From: Clostridia bacterium
Lineage (GTDB): Bacteria > Bacillota > Clostridia > Oscillospirales > Acutalibacteraceae
NCBI GenBank assembly: GCA_017430145.1
Contig: JAFRNP010000116.1
Coordinates: 1 to 58,627 of the forward strand
Length of the DNA stretch: 58,627 nucleotides
Reading direction: 5' to 3'
The position numbers and the translations under genes are program-made. Position 1 is the stretch's first letter; every line of letters begins with the position of its first letter. Shown piece by piece: positions 1-8,407 of this stretch. The notes under the pieces are model-generated. The model saw only the letters and a program-made list of their open reading frames with translations. It was not told the origin of the DNA and searched no databases.

Positions 1-1455
1 CAGGATCGCCGTTCCCAGCACCGCCAAAAAGAGGCAAAGCGCCCACCGCACGGTCGCCGTCTCCGGCGCCCGGATCCGGTCCGGGGTCTTCCGCTCGGCG
101 CCGAGCAGACAGAGCAGCGCCGTCAGGGAAAGGATCCCCCAAAGCACATAGTTCCCGGTCGCGGAGCACTTATAAAAGATCAGCACAAACCCATGCACGA
201 TGATAAACAGCATGACGGTCAGATGGTACTTTTTTGGAAGTCCCTGCGTCAGCGGTTCCCGCCGGATGCGGTTTTCGAGCACAAGATACAAAAGAATAAA
301 CGCCGGAATGCTCAAAAGCGCGTTTACAAGCAGATACTCCCGGATCAGCAGATTCATAATAATACCGCCGATAAGCATCGGAAGCGCCAGATAGGTCAGG
401 CACCGCCGGTACAGGTCGATCAGCGGGAGCCTGCGCAGCTGCATCAGACTCCGGATCCTGCCGAACAGCAGAAGCTGCGCCAGCAGGTACAGCGCAAACA
501 GCACGATCCCGTATGCGTACGGCTGAACGGTCAGGATCTTTACGAACAGGATAAAAGGCGCGATGAAAAGCAAAAACAGTTCGTCAAAAGCGGTCCCGCT
601 CTGCCAGACGCAGTCCTTATGCAGGTAGGACAGGCCGAAGGAAGCGCCGCCTGCCGCAACGGCGATCACGATCACCGCGACCCAGCCGAGCTTTCCCGTC
701 AGCGTGTCAAGGCTGACGTTCACCCGTCTGACCTGGACCAGGAACTGATACAGAAGAACGCTCAGGAGAACGAGGCAGGAAAAGAAGCTGGTGTTCCTGC
801 GAAAGCTCACTCCCCGCTTCGCGTGGAAATTGATGTTCCCGTTTTTTTGCGCAAACAGGACGGCAAAGATCCACATCAGAAGCAGCGGGACCGTGAGCGC
901 CAATACAGTACGCATGCCGGCGGTCCGCTCCTGCGTGCAGCCGTAGATCAGCGCTGCCAACGCGCCGAGAGAAAGCAGCATGGAAAAAACGATATCCGAA
1001 TTCTTGATGGATACAAACAGTCCGATGACCACGATGATCCCCGCCGCTATGACGACGAGGTTGCGCGGCAGACCGATACCGCCTCTGACCAGCCAATTGA
1101 GAAATTCCGTCAGCGCATGGACGCTTCCCGCCCGGAGGATCATATACCCGGCCAGGTCCGCGCCGAAAAGCGTAGGCAGGAGGTTGATCGCGGATTTTTC
1201 TTTGCGGGCGTTGAGAAACGTGATCAGAAGGGCAACAAGCTGGAGCGCGGCAAACACGCCGAGCAGGATCCCCTCCGCGCCGAAGAACGGGATCGAAAAA
1301 AAGAGTGCCGCAACAAGGCTCAGCAGCGCAAAACCGAAATTGGAGATATAAGAGAAGGTCTTCTGATCGATCTGCTTTTTCTCCTTCGGGATCTCCGCTG
1401 CCGAGGCGCCGCCGGCGTCAGGTGACAAGAAAGGACGATACGCAATGTGATTCAC
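1..1455 (-). CDS. Polytopic membrane protein, 3' end cut by window edge
   Basis: A frame of 485 codons stays open from a GTG start at 1455 to base 1, so the C-terminus lies outside the window. The GTG has GAAAGGAG eight bases upstream. The first 35 or so residues are polar (it begins MNHIAYRPFLSPDAGG); after that the protein is almost wholly hydrophobic, with roughly a dozen or more probable membrane helices separated by short basic loops. I see no catalytic motif and do not recognise the family. It lies 18 bases after the Sel1-like membrane protein and is the last visible gene of the run that starts with the GTPase, tubulin-like and VWA proteins, so it may be the integral membrane part of that system. 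That role is inferred from position only. Confidence 0.75.
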   Translation of the reverse strand, partial: MNHIAYRPFLSPDAGGASAAEIPKEKKQIDQKTFSYISNFGFALLSLVAALFFSIPFFGAEGILLGVFAALQLVALLITFLNARKEKSAINLLPTLFGADLAGYMILRAGSVHALTEFLNWLVRGGIGLPRNLVVIAAGIIVVIGLFVSIKNSDIVFSMLLSLGALAALIYGCTQERTAGMRTVLALTVPLLLMWIFAVLFAQKNGNINFHAKRGVSFRRNTSFFSCLVLLSVLLYQFLVQVRRVNVSLDTLTGKLGWVAVIVIAVAAGGASFGLSYLHKDCVWQSGTAFDELFLLFIAPFILFVKILTVQPYAYGIVLFALYLLAQLLLFGRIRSLMQLRRLPLIDLYRRCLTYLALPMLIGGIIMNLLIREYLLVNALLSIPAFILLYLVLENRIRREPLTQGLPKKYHLTVMLFIIVHGFVLIFYKCSATGNYVLWGILSLTALLCLLGAERKTPDRIRAPETATVRWALCLFLAVLGTAIL

Positions 1456-1473
1456 GGTTTTTTCTCCTTTCTC

Positions 1474-2559
1474 TTATAAAATGACCGCAAGCATGCCCGC
1501 CATCCAAACAAAGAACATACCGAACATGTAGATCGCATGGGAATTCAGCGGGTGCTGTTTGATCCTGACAGCGCCGAGCACGACCAGCAGGATCTCCGCC
1601 GCTGCGGCAAGGATCGGGATCAGGGGCCCGGCGGTTATGTTGAGGTCGATGCCCAGCAGAGGACGGCAAAACGGCAGAAGCAGGAAGCTGCCGATCAGGA
1701 CGATCGCAAGGAAGATGAAATTCTTCAGCAGCCTTTTCTGATAGACGCCGCTGTTGATCAGCGCCGCCACGCGCTCATGGGCGGGGGCGGAAGAATTCAG
1801 CTGCCCCAGCGTCGTCGCGTATTCCAGCGCCCGGCGGTAATGCACGTTCACATAGGGGGTGACGCGGGCGTTTTCGAAATGGTATTCGGTGAGCTGTTCC
1901 GTGGCAAGCTGGCTGCCGCGGGCGGCAGCGTTGCGCAGAAGCTGAACGCCCTCTTTTTCTTTGTAGGTGGAGATGTGCCCGTGGATCACCAGGTACCCCA
2001 GCAGCGCCCGCGCGTCGCGGTCGCCGCGGTTTGCGGCAGCTTCCAGCTTTTCCACCTGGTCGGGTATAACGGCGCCCGCATCGTCAAAAACCGTCTGCAT
2101 CGTCGGGCAGTCCGGGGTTTTGCGGTACTCAAGCCCGTCCCCGTCCGAATAGTCCCTGCACTCCGTCTCGTATAGCGCCGGCGCACGGCCGAGGGAATCG
2201 AGCATCGCATACAGGTATTTGAGGGCCAGGTTGCGGTTGAAATTGCGCAGGACCAACACCCGTACCACCCTGTCGAGGGCTGCGCGCTGCTCCGCGGTCG
2301 CGTCGACGGACAGCAGAAGCTGGATCTGCGCGGGGCATGCGTCAAGGATCAGCGCGATATCGTGCCTCTCCTGCTCGGTCATCCCCGCTTTTTCAGACGC
2401 CGCCATAAACTGTTCGCCGCCGGAATAGATCTCTGCCCCGCCGACGGCAACGGCCTGTCTGAGGCACTCCGTCAGCGTCCCCGCGCGGCGCATCTCCTTT
2501 GCGGTGAGGCGCGCGTCTGTCAATGTCAATTGTATATTTCTGATTGAAGCCTTTTTCAT
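1474..2559 (-). CDS. Sel1-like repeat protein with three C-terminal membrane helices
   Basis: A 361-residue protein of unknown function. The N-terminal 270 residues look soluble and helical. Residues about 165-225 contain two Sel1/TPR-like helical pairs (EAAANRGDRDARALLGYL, then LLRNAAARGSQLATEQL), a fold usually used for protein-protein contacts. The last 80 residues carry three hydrophobic segments at about 280-300, 308-330 and 342-361, so the soluble part should sit at the membrane, probably on the cytoplasmic side. The start lies 3 bases after the kinase-like gene, which implies translational coupling. It is most simply read as an adaptor linking the GTPase/kinase-like proteins to the envelope; no enzymatic motif is visible. 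Confidence 0.75.
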   Translation of the reverse strand: MKKASIRNIQLTLTDARLTAKEMRRAGTLTECLRQAVAVGGAEIYSGGEQFMAASEKAGMTEQERHDIALILDACPAQIQLLLSVDATAEQRAALDRVVRVLVLRNFNRNLALKYLYAMLDSLGRAPALYETECRDYSDGDGLEYRKTPDCPTMQTVFDDAGAVIPDQVEKLEAAANRGDRDARALLGYLVIHGHISTYKEKEGVQLLRNAAARGSQLATEQLTEYHFENARVTPYVNVHYRRALEYATTLGQLNSSAPAHERVAALINSGVYQKRLLKNFIFLAIVLIGSFLLLPFCRPLLGIDLNITAGPLIPILAAAAEILLVVLGAVRIKQHPLNSHAIYMFGMFFVWMAGMLAVIL

Positions 2560-2562
2560 CTC

Positions 2563-3696
2563 TTATTCATCCATCCACCCGATATCCGAAAAACACTGAA
2601 GCCACTGTTCGGGATCCGGCGTCACGGGTTCCCGGCGGCGCAGCGCATTGGAGGTCTTAAACGTGAGCAAAAACAGGTCTCTGAGCGCCTCAGGCGCCGC
2701 CTCCCACAGTTCGATCGTTGCCCCGAACATATCCGTCACGTCGGTCGTGATCCGGTTCCGGTTGTTTTCAGAGGGGTCGAAAATAAACTCGATGTTGCTT
2801 TCCTTGAGATAATAGTTCACCATATAATCGTAATGGGTGAACCGGTTGTTGACGTCGTCCTCACGCCCCATGAGCTGATGCCCGTCGTAGGGTTTTCTGC
2901 CGAACAGCAGGAAGAACAGCAGAGAAGCGAGACTGAAGTTCTGGGAATGGACGTCCGGCTGATGCAGCTTTTTGATCCCGCTGCCGGAGGTGACGTTGTT
3001 GATGGCAATATAGGGATCTGCAAATTCCAGGGGCATCCAGCCGTAGGAGACGTCAAAACGGACGTTTCCGTTCAGCGCCAGCAGCGGCGAAAAGTCCGGA
3101 TGGACGTCCAGCCGGCTGCCGACCATAAAGCGCGACAGATGAAAGTCATGGAAGTGGTAGTTGTACGCGTTGACCTTTTGGATCGCGCGCGTCAGATTGA
3201 CGGCGACCTTCCGGATGTTCGGGTTGCGGTAGTTGTTTTCTCCGCCGGAGGCGCCGCGCATCCAGACGTCAAGCGTCATGCAGGGCGGATAGCCGCCGGT
3301 CCCCGACGCAGGATCGTACCGGAACAAAAGCGCATGGTCGCTGGGGATCAGAACCGCGCCCTGTTCGTCTTCCAGATAATAGTGCCGCACGGCGGCGGAG
3401 ACCCGCGTCTCCTCTTTCAGCTCCACAAGGTCCGCCGGCCAGGAGGCAAACCCCACGCAGGGGTAAAGGATCTTATCGCGGTATTCGTTGATCGTGTTGA
3501 CGCTCTGGTAGAGCTTGATCTTTTTCAGAAAATATTTTTCATGCGTCAGAATGTTTTCCAGCAGCGGGACCTCATGCTGGTCCGTAAAAGGATCCGGCAG
3601 CGGAAGGGCGGAAAGCATTTCGCCGTTGTACGTATAAACGCCGCTGTTGAATATTTTGCTGAAATACAATTCATCCGCGTTGGTATAACTGCTCAT
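2563..3696 (-). CDS. Degenerate protein-kinase-like protein
   Basis: A 377-residue protein whose second half follows the outline of a protein kinase. HFHDFHLSRFMV at 181-192 resembles the catalytic loop H-x-D-x-H-x-x-N, with the Asp (184) kept but the metal-binding Asn replaced by Arg 189. FDVSYG at 214-219 sits where the DFG-type metal loop is expected. DVHSQNFSLASLLFFLLFGR at 248-267 resembles the conserved helix after the activation segment (D-x-x-S-L-x-x-x-L-x-x-L-L-x-G-R), and a closing R-R-R-x-P-T helix follows near 355. No clear glycine-rich loop is visible. It may therefore be a pseudokinase or a divergent kinase. The start has GAGGAG upstream. It follows the GAP1-like gene after a gap with four tandem hairpins. 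Confidence 0.65.
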   Translation of the reverse strand: MSSYTNADELYFSKIFNSGVYTYNGEMLSALPLPDPFTDQHEVPLLENILTHEKYFLKKIKLYQSVNTINEYRDKILYPCVGFASWPADLVELKEETRVSAAVRHYYLEDEQGAVLIPSDHALLFRYDPASGTGGYPPCMTLDVWMRGASGGENNYRNPNIRKVAVNLTRAIQKVNAYNYHFHDFHLSRFMVGSRLDVHPDFSPLLALNGNVRFDVSYGWMPLEFADPYIAINNVTSGSGIKKLHQPDVHSQNFSLASLLFFLLFGRKPYDGHQLMGREDDVNNRFTHYDYMVNYYLKESNIEFIFDPSENNRNRITTDVTDMFGATIELWEAAPEALRDLFLLTFKTSNALRRREPVTPDPEQWLQCFSDIGWMDE

Positions 3697-3722
3697 ATAT
3701 CTCCTCTGTCATCGGTTCTCGT

Positions 3723-3805
3723 TTTCCTGCCGCAGGTACGTCGGCAGGAAACGGGCAGACGCCCGCAAAGCCCGAACGTGATCGGGCCGGGCGGGCGCAA
3801 CGCCC
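3723..3805. other. Four tandem hairpins between the GAP1-like and kinase-like genes
   Basis: This 116-base gap between two collinear genes is nearly filled by four perfect inverted repeats. They are TTTCCTGCCG/CGGCAGGAAA (3723-3751, 10-bp stem), CGGGC/GCCCG (3752-3765), GCCCGA/TCGGGC (3770-3787) and GGGCG/CGCCC (3793-3805). None is followed by a strong T tract in the minus direction, so this looks more like an mRNA processing, stability or attenuation element than a plain terminator. It may set different expression for the upstream GAP1-like gene and the downstream kinase-like gene. Confidence 0.6.
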
Positions 3806-3812
3806 TTTTCAT

Positions 3813-6131
3813 TTACCTCTTGCCGTTCCTGGAATCAAAGCGCTGGACGTTCTTCGCCAGCTCCTTGACGAATTTGGAGGCATGCTTCTCGTCGCCTGCA
3901 CGCAGAAGCAGCGCACGGTACTTTTCTTCATTGAGCAGCTCGCTGTCCTCGTAAGCGTAGATCACTTTTTTATAGGAAAGCAGCGCAGGCTGCCAGGCAC
4001 CCGGATCCCGCGGCGTATCGAGCGTTGAGAACGGCGCGCGTCCGGCCAGTTCCTCGCAAAGCAGCCAGAGGTCGATGGGCGCCACCGCTTTGTCGGGATC
4101 CTCCGGCGAAAGCTTCTCGTCGTTGAGCTCGTTGAATTTTGCCATATCGAACAGCAGCCCTGAAACCATGGCGGCGACTTCGCGCCGCTGCATCAGAACG
4201 GGCATATTTTTATAAACGCTTCTGCACAGGGTGCGGTAATCAAGGGCCTTGAGATATCCCGCAAGCGTAAAGCAGAATCTGAGCGTCCCGCTGTCGGTGA
4301 ACAGCGCAAGGCCGATCCAGTCGGCGCAGATATCCGTGTCCTGCAGGCTCGGAAGCTGGCGCTTTGCCGTCGAATGCAAAAGCCCCGTCAGCTCCCGGAA
4401 CAGGGAGCATGCCTTGTTGACCTTCTCTTTTTCATTTTCCCAGACCGGCAGCGCCGACGCTACGGCGCCGTTAAGTCCAAGCAGGAACTGCTCGTAGGCC
4501 CCGGGAGAAGCGTGCTGCTTATCCATCAGCCCCACAAGCGCCGCGAAAAGATCCGATTTCATGCTCACGTACGTCAGATCCTGATCGTTCAGACGGAGCT
4601 TGGAGATCTGCATAAACTTATACTCTTCGCTGCGCTGGATCGTAAAGTCGGCAAGACGGAGGCTCGCCCAGTACGAGACGACCACGGGCTTCAGGCGTGC
4701 AACACACTCCGCTCTCGGGATCCCGGAGGCGTTGAGCACCGCCACCCACTGCTCCACACAGTCTTTGCCGCACTTCGGATCCGCCATAACGAGCTTGTTC
4801 ATCTCGTCGCCGATCATATCGAGCCAGCGGACCGTTTTTGCCTGCTTGTTTCTGGGGTCGGAGAGCTGGTCGGCAAGCGACGTCAGCTCCCGGAATACGG
4901 AGAGAACGGTATGGTTCCGGATACCGGCCGCCAGCTTCGGCTCCGTCACCTCGATCTTCGGCAGCAGATACCGGATATCGTTTTCGGACATGGAGACCTT
5001 TTGCGCGGCAGGCGCGGCAGTCGGTTCCGACATGCCGGGCATACCGGGCACGCCGGAGGCGCCGGGCACGCCGTTTGCCTGGGTATTATCGCCGGCAGTC
5101 GCCGGTACAAGACCGCGGGCGGCTGCCTCTTTTTCCCATTCGGCCAGCATCCCTTTGACGGCGTCCGAGATCTGGTAGCCGGTCTTTTTGACGAAGGCAA
5201 GCATGTCTGAGAGCCTTTCGTCCGGGACCTGCCGCAGTTTTTCCGCCGTCGGGTACAGGCACAGATAGTGAGCGACGCGCAGCTGCTCGTCGTTGGTCTC
5301 GCCGCCGATCTTTTCAGCCGCCCCTTGAAGCGCCGCAAAATAAGCGGCGATCTGTTCGGCGTCCCGGCAGTACGTCACCGCGTAATCCACGAACTCCAGC
5401 ATCCGGACGTTTTTGTCCACGTTTTCGGACAGAACGTTGTTGCGCCCGGTGGCAGGGTCGAAAAAGCGGTGGTGCCGGTCCGCATGGGAGGAGATCGCTA
5501 CGTTACGCACCTCGGAGTAGTTGTAGATCCCCACCGAAACGCTCATCTGCCTTGCCAGCGACGGCAGCATGCCGCGGTAGAGGCAGTACAGCAGCGCGCG
5601 GATCTTTAAGCTGTCGTTTTCACACTGGAGGGTCAGCACAGAACGGTTGCTGGAGCGGTGCGAGGTCTGGTACAGCGCACGGATCATGGCTGCGTAGTTC
5701 TCTCTGGTGAGCCCCAGAATGTTCATGGCGCTCTCCAGCGTAAAGGGCGGCAGCCGGTCAAAGGTATCCCGCGGGGCCTCCGCAGAAGGGATATCCTGAC
5801 AGAAATTGCTGTCGGCGACCGTTACGAATACGTTCGGGTCGAAAGTCGTTTTATCCAGCTCGATCTCAAACCCGTGGGAAAACATGTTCCGCCGTCCGCC
5901 GGCGCCGAAATCCTGCAGGCCGTAGCGGGTGCGGATCATCAGGACCCGGTCGTTTTCACCGATGGTCTCAAGGATCAGCAGCGGGTTGCCGTCCTCATCC
6001 AGATCATCGTCAGGCATGATCGCGTGTCTCGTCACTTCGCCGGATAACTTTCCGCAGTAATTGCCTTTAACGGCGACCGCCTGCCAGCCGTCGGCATTGG
6101 TATAACAGTACTGTATGATCTTATCCGCCAT
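3813..6131 (-). CDS. GTPase-associated protein 1 (GAP1-N2-like)
   Basis: A 772-residue soluble protein. The N-terminal 130 residues (IIQYCYTNADGW near the start, then a beta-rich segment with HGFEIELDKTTFDPNVF around 87-103) resemble, from memory, the N-terminal domain of GTPase-associated protein 1, which is encoded next to TRAFAC-type GTPases in proposed bacterial conflict or signalling systems. Helical regions follow. A Gly/Pro/Met/Ala-rich linker at about 340-372 (NGVPGASGVPGMPGM) separates the two halves, and the C-terminal 390 residues look all-helical with no catalytic motif. The gene ends 6 bases before the GTPase start in transcription order, which agrees with a direct GTPase partner. 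The family call is tentative; the partnership is supported by adjacency. Confidence 0.6.
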   Translation of the reverse strand: MADKIIQYCYTNADGWQAVAVKGNYCGKLSGEVTRHAIMPDDDLDEDGNPLLILETIGENDRVLMIRTRYGLQDFGAGGRRNMFSHGFEIELDKTTFDPNVFVTVADSNFCQDIPSAEAPRDTFDRLPPFTLESAMNILGLTRENYAAMIRALYQTSHRSSNRSVLTLQCENDSLKIRALLYCLYRGMLPSLARQMSVSVGIYNYSEVRNVAISSHADRHHRFFDPATGRNNVLSENVDKNVRMLEFVDYAVTYCRDAEQIAAYFAALQGAAEKIGGETNDEQLRVAHYLCLYPTAEKLRQVPDERLSDMLAFVKKTGYQISDAVKGMLAEWEKEAAARGLVPATAGDNTQANGVPGASGVPGMPGMSEPTAAPAAQKVSMSENDIRYLLPKIEVTEPKLAAGIRNHTVLSVFRELTSLADQLSDPRNKQAKTVRWLDMIGDEMNKLVMADPKCGKDCVEQWVAVLNASGIPRAECVARLKPVVVSYWASLRLADFTIQRSEEYKFMQISKLRLNDQDLTYVSMKSDLFAALVGLMDKQHASPGAYEQFLLGLNGAVASALPVWENEKEKVNKACSLFRELTGLLHSTAKRQLPSLQDTDICADWIGLALFTDSGTLRFCFTLAGYLKALDYRTLCRSVYKNMPVLMQRREVAAMVSGLLFDMAKFNELNDEKLSPEDPDKAVAPIDLWLLCEELAGRAPFSTLDTPRDPGAWQPALLSYKKVIYAYEDSELLNEEKYRALLLRAGDEKHASKFVKELAKNVQRFDSRNGKR

Positions 6132-6137
6132 CTTTTA

Positions 6138-7697
6138 TCACCCGATCTCGTTTCCGAGGTTGAAATACTGCTTGCAGCGCAGGCAGATGTAGTGGTATGT
6201 CACGTCGCGGGAACGGAAAAGCCCCGCTTTTTCACGGACGTTGGTGATCCTGAAACGGGTATGGTAGGAGCCGCACGCCGGGCAGCGGACGTCACGGCTT
6301 AATACGCCGTTGACCTCACAGTAGCCGTTTTTGGCAAGCAGCCACATCAGCGGGTCCTCCAGACGCTCCGGCGTCGGGGTCCCGATCATCTGATGGGTCT
6401 CCTCGTCGATGGGCGCGCCGCCCGTTGCGCTGAAGGCGAAGAACCGCTTCATCTCGTAGTTGTTGGCGGCGCTGATAATGCCGTTGTCGGGGTTTAATTC
6501 CAGCGCGTCGTACAGACTGTCGGAAAGGGCGTTGTACTGCTCCGCAGGGATGCCCTTGCGGTGGATATCGTAGGTCGCGCTCTGGGTCGCCAGCTCCTGC
6601 GTACGCTCGTCAAAGAAATACAGGAACTGCTCGGTATCCGACTTCGGGATGCAGACCGCAAGCGGCGTCGTCACCTTGGATTCCACCTTGCCGGCGCTCT
6701 GCAGCACCTGGTTGATGATGTTCAGCGCCGTCACGGCAGGGTTGCCCTGCCTGCCGTTGGACTGGAAGCTCAGGCCGTCCGTCTCCGTCAGCTGCTTGGG
6801 ATCGATCAGAAGGATGATCCCGTTGGCGTTTTCAAGCAGCGGGCGGCGGTGCTTATACTCCTTGGTGATATCGTACATGGGGTTGTTGTTGAAATATTCG
6901 CCCGCCAGGTCGTACAGCACGACCGTGTAGGTGGCGATACGGTTGTTGCCGATATCACGGGTCATATTGAAGATGATCGGCTGCTGGACCTCTTCCGCCT
7001 GGGTCGGGTCGGGCAGCTTTTTGCCTGCCTCCACCTTGTTGCGCTCGGCAAACGCGTAGGTACCGTTGCCGCTGGGCTTTGCGTCGTTGTAGCCGACCTT
7101 TGTCATGTAGTAATTGATCTTCCGAAGCAGCGTGGACATATACACGGTCTTACCGGAATTGGTCACGCCGATGATCGGGATCGTGATAACGGGCGCTTTG
7201 CCGTAGTTATCCGGCAGCGGGTTATTGCAGTACGGGCAGACCCGGCGGGAGCAGAGCATTTCGGGATGCAGGCGCGTAGCGCGCAGCTTGATGCCGCAGA
7301 CCATGTTGTCCGAGCCGCGGATCAGATAGCGTTCCCGGCTGTTGGGGACGGCCCGCTCGTTTTGCGGGACCAAATATTTCTGCCAGAAGGGCTCCTTCGG
7401 ATCGATGACGACACGGCGGTAAGGCAGCACGTAATTGGGGTCGCGCAGCTGCTCCGCCGGGTCCCGTTCACTGGAATTGAACACGTTGTTCCCCGTTTTG
7501 TCGGGACCGGTCCACCACTCTTTGTACGGCGTCATATAATTGTCGTTCAGGCTGATCGGCGAAAACGTACGCGCTTCGATCTGATCCGCTTCCGCAAGGT
7601 CGTCAAGCTCCGCGTGGTTCACAAACTCCGAACGGAACATGACCTCGTCGTCGCCGAACGCCCGGAAACAGTAGGGACATGTGATTCTGATTGCCAT
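6138..7697 (-). CDS. TRAFAC/double-GTPase-like GTPase with zinc ribbons
   Basis: A 519-residue P-loop GTPase. The motifs are clear: G1 GVTNSGKT at 177-184, G3 DLAG at 263-266, a G4-like PKSD at 351-354 (the usual form is [NT]KxD) and G5-like SATG at 423-426. Cysteine pairs frame the domain: C7/C10 (CPYC) at the N-terminus, C149/C154/C157 just before the P-loop, and C472/C475 with C505/C508 at the C-terminus, the last four forming a typical zinc ribbon. This matches the GTPases paired with GAP1 proteins (the DO-GTPase group, from memory). There are no membrane helices. The start has AAAGAGG upstream and overlaps the spacing of the preceding gene closely. It is probably the switch of the system; what it moves or controls is unknown. 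Confidence 0.75.
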   Translation of the reverse strand: MAIRITCPYCFRAFGDDEVMFRSEFVNHAELDDLAEADQIEARTFSPISLNDNYMTPYKEWWTGPDKTGNNVFNSSERDPAEQLRDPNYVLPYRRVVIDPKEPFWQKYLVPQNERAVPNSRERYLIRGSDNMVCGIKLRATRLHPEMLCSRRVCPYCNNPLPDNYGKAPVITIPIIGVTNSGKTVYMSTLLRKINYYMTKVGYNDAKPSGNGTYAFAERNKVEAGKKLPDPTQAEEVQQPIIFNMTRDIGNNRIATYTVVLYDLAGEYFNNNPMYDITKEYKHRRPLLENANGIILLIDPKQLTETDGLSFQSNGRQGNPAVTALNIINQVLQSAGKVESKVTTPLAVCIPKSDTEQFLYFFDERTQELATQSATYDIHRKGIPAEQYNALSDSLYDALELNPDNGIISAANNYEMKRFFAFSATGGAPIDEETHQMIGTPTPERLEDPLMWLLAKNGYCEVNGVLSRDVRCPACGSYHTRFRITNVREKAGLFRSRDVTYHYICLRCKQYFNLGNEIG

Positions 7698-7704
7698 CTC
7701 TCGT

Positions 7705-8388
7705 TTACCTCTTTCTGTTCAGATAGATTTTTTCGTTGCAAAGGTTCAGCATCTCCGGCTCGTTGGGCCCGGAATAGATGTAGAAACAACCGGTGCGAAG
7801 CATTTCCACCGTGATCGGGACCACGAAGCCGTTGACGGCGCAGGCGGCAAGTCCGTCCTGATAATAGTCGACGGCATCGCAGAACAGGCGGATCTCAAAG
7901 AACGGCGTATCCCGCTCCTCCTGCCCGTGGAACAGCCGCTTGACCATTTCGCGGTAACGCACGGCGGTCCAGGAGATCGTCATCGTGATATCCCGGTAGG
8001 GCTTCTGCGCGGGGCGGTCATAACGGGACTCATAAAGCTCCACGGTCTGGCCGTTGACCCGGTAGGAGAACACCGTATACCGGTGCAGGCTCCCGTCCAC
8101 CGCAAGCGTCTTATCCTGCTTGCGGGAAAACAGGACCTGCCGTTCGCCGTTTTTGTCCAGCGGGACCCACCGTTCAGCCAACAGCGAGCCGTCGGGCAGC
8201 AGCGCCTTCGGCAGCAGGTCCATAATGGACTCCAGCGTCTGCGTCTGCCCGGAGGGCGAGCGGACGAAGCAGGCGTAAAAGCCCGGCGCGTTGATCAGCG
8301 CCTTGAGGGACGTGCCGTTTCTCAGGACGTCGGTATTCAGCTTCATGGCGCTTTTGATCTCGTCGTGCGGATGGTACTCAAAATTCAT
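7705..8388 (-). CDS. Hypothetical protein of the GTPase/tubulin cluster
   Basis: A 227-residue soluble protein, mixed alpha/beta by eye and rich in Tyr, Phe and Arg, with no signal peptide, membrane helix or nucleotide-binding motif. I do not recognise the family. It starts with a good ribosome binding site (GGGGGAT, about 8 bases from ATG), 19 bases after the preceding 587-residue protein, and ends 7 bases before the GTPase start. Tight packing between those two genes suggests that it is a dedicated component, perhaps a regulator or adaptor of the GTPase. A role in substrate binding cannot be excluded. Confidence 0.7.
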   Translation of the reverse strand: MNFEYHPHDEIKSAMKLNTDVLRNGTSLKALINAPGFYACFVRSPSGQTQTLESIMDLLPKALLPDGSLLAERWVPLDKNGERQVLFSRKQDKTLAVDGSLHRYTVFSYRVNGQTVELYESRYDRPAQKPYRDITMTISWTAVRYREMVKRLFHGQEERDTPFFEIRLFCDAVDYYQDGLAACAVNGFVVPITVEMLRTGCFYIYSGPNEPEMLNLCNEKIYLNRKR

Positions 8389-8407
8389 CGTCTAATCCCC
8401 CTCTCCC

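Noticed and set aside
193-1425. Open frame of 410 codons on the plus strand at the left edge
   Set aside because: Its composition (very rich in Arg, Gln, Asp and Lys) is that of an antisense shadow; the minus strand reads as a long hydrophobic membrane protein with a good start.
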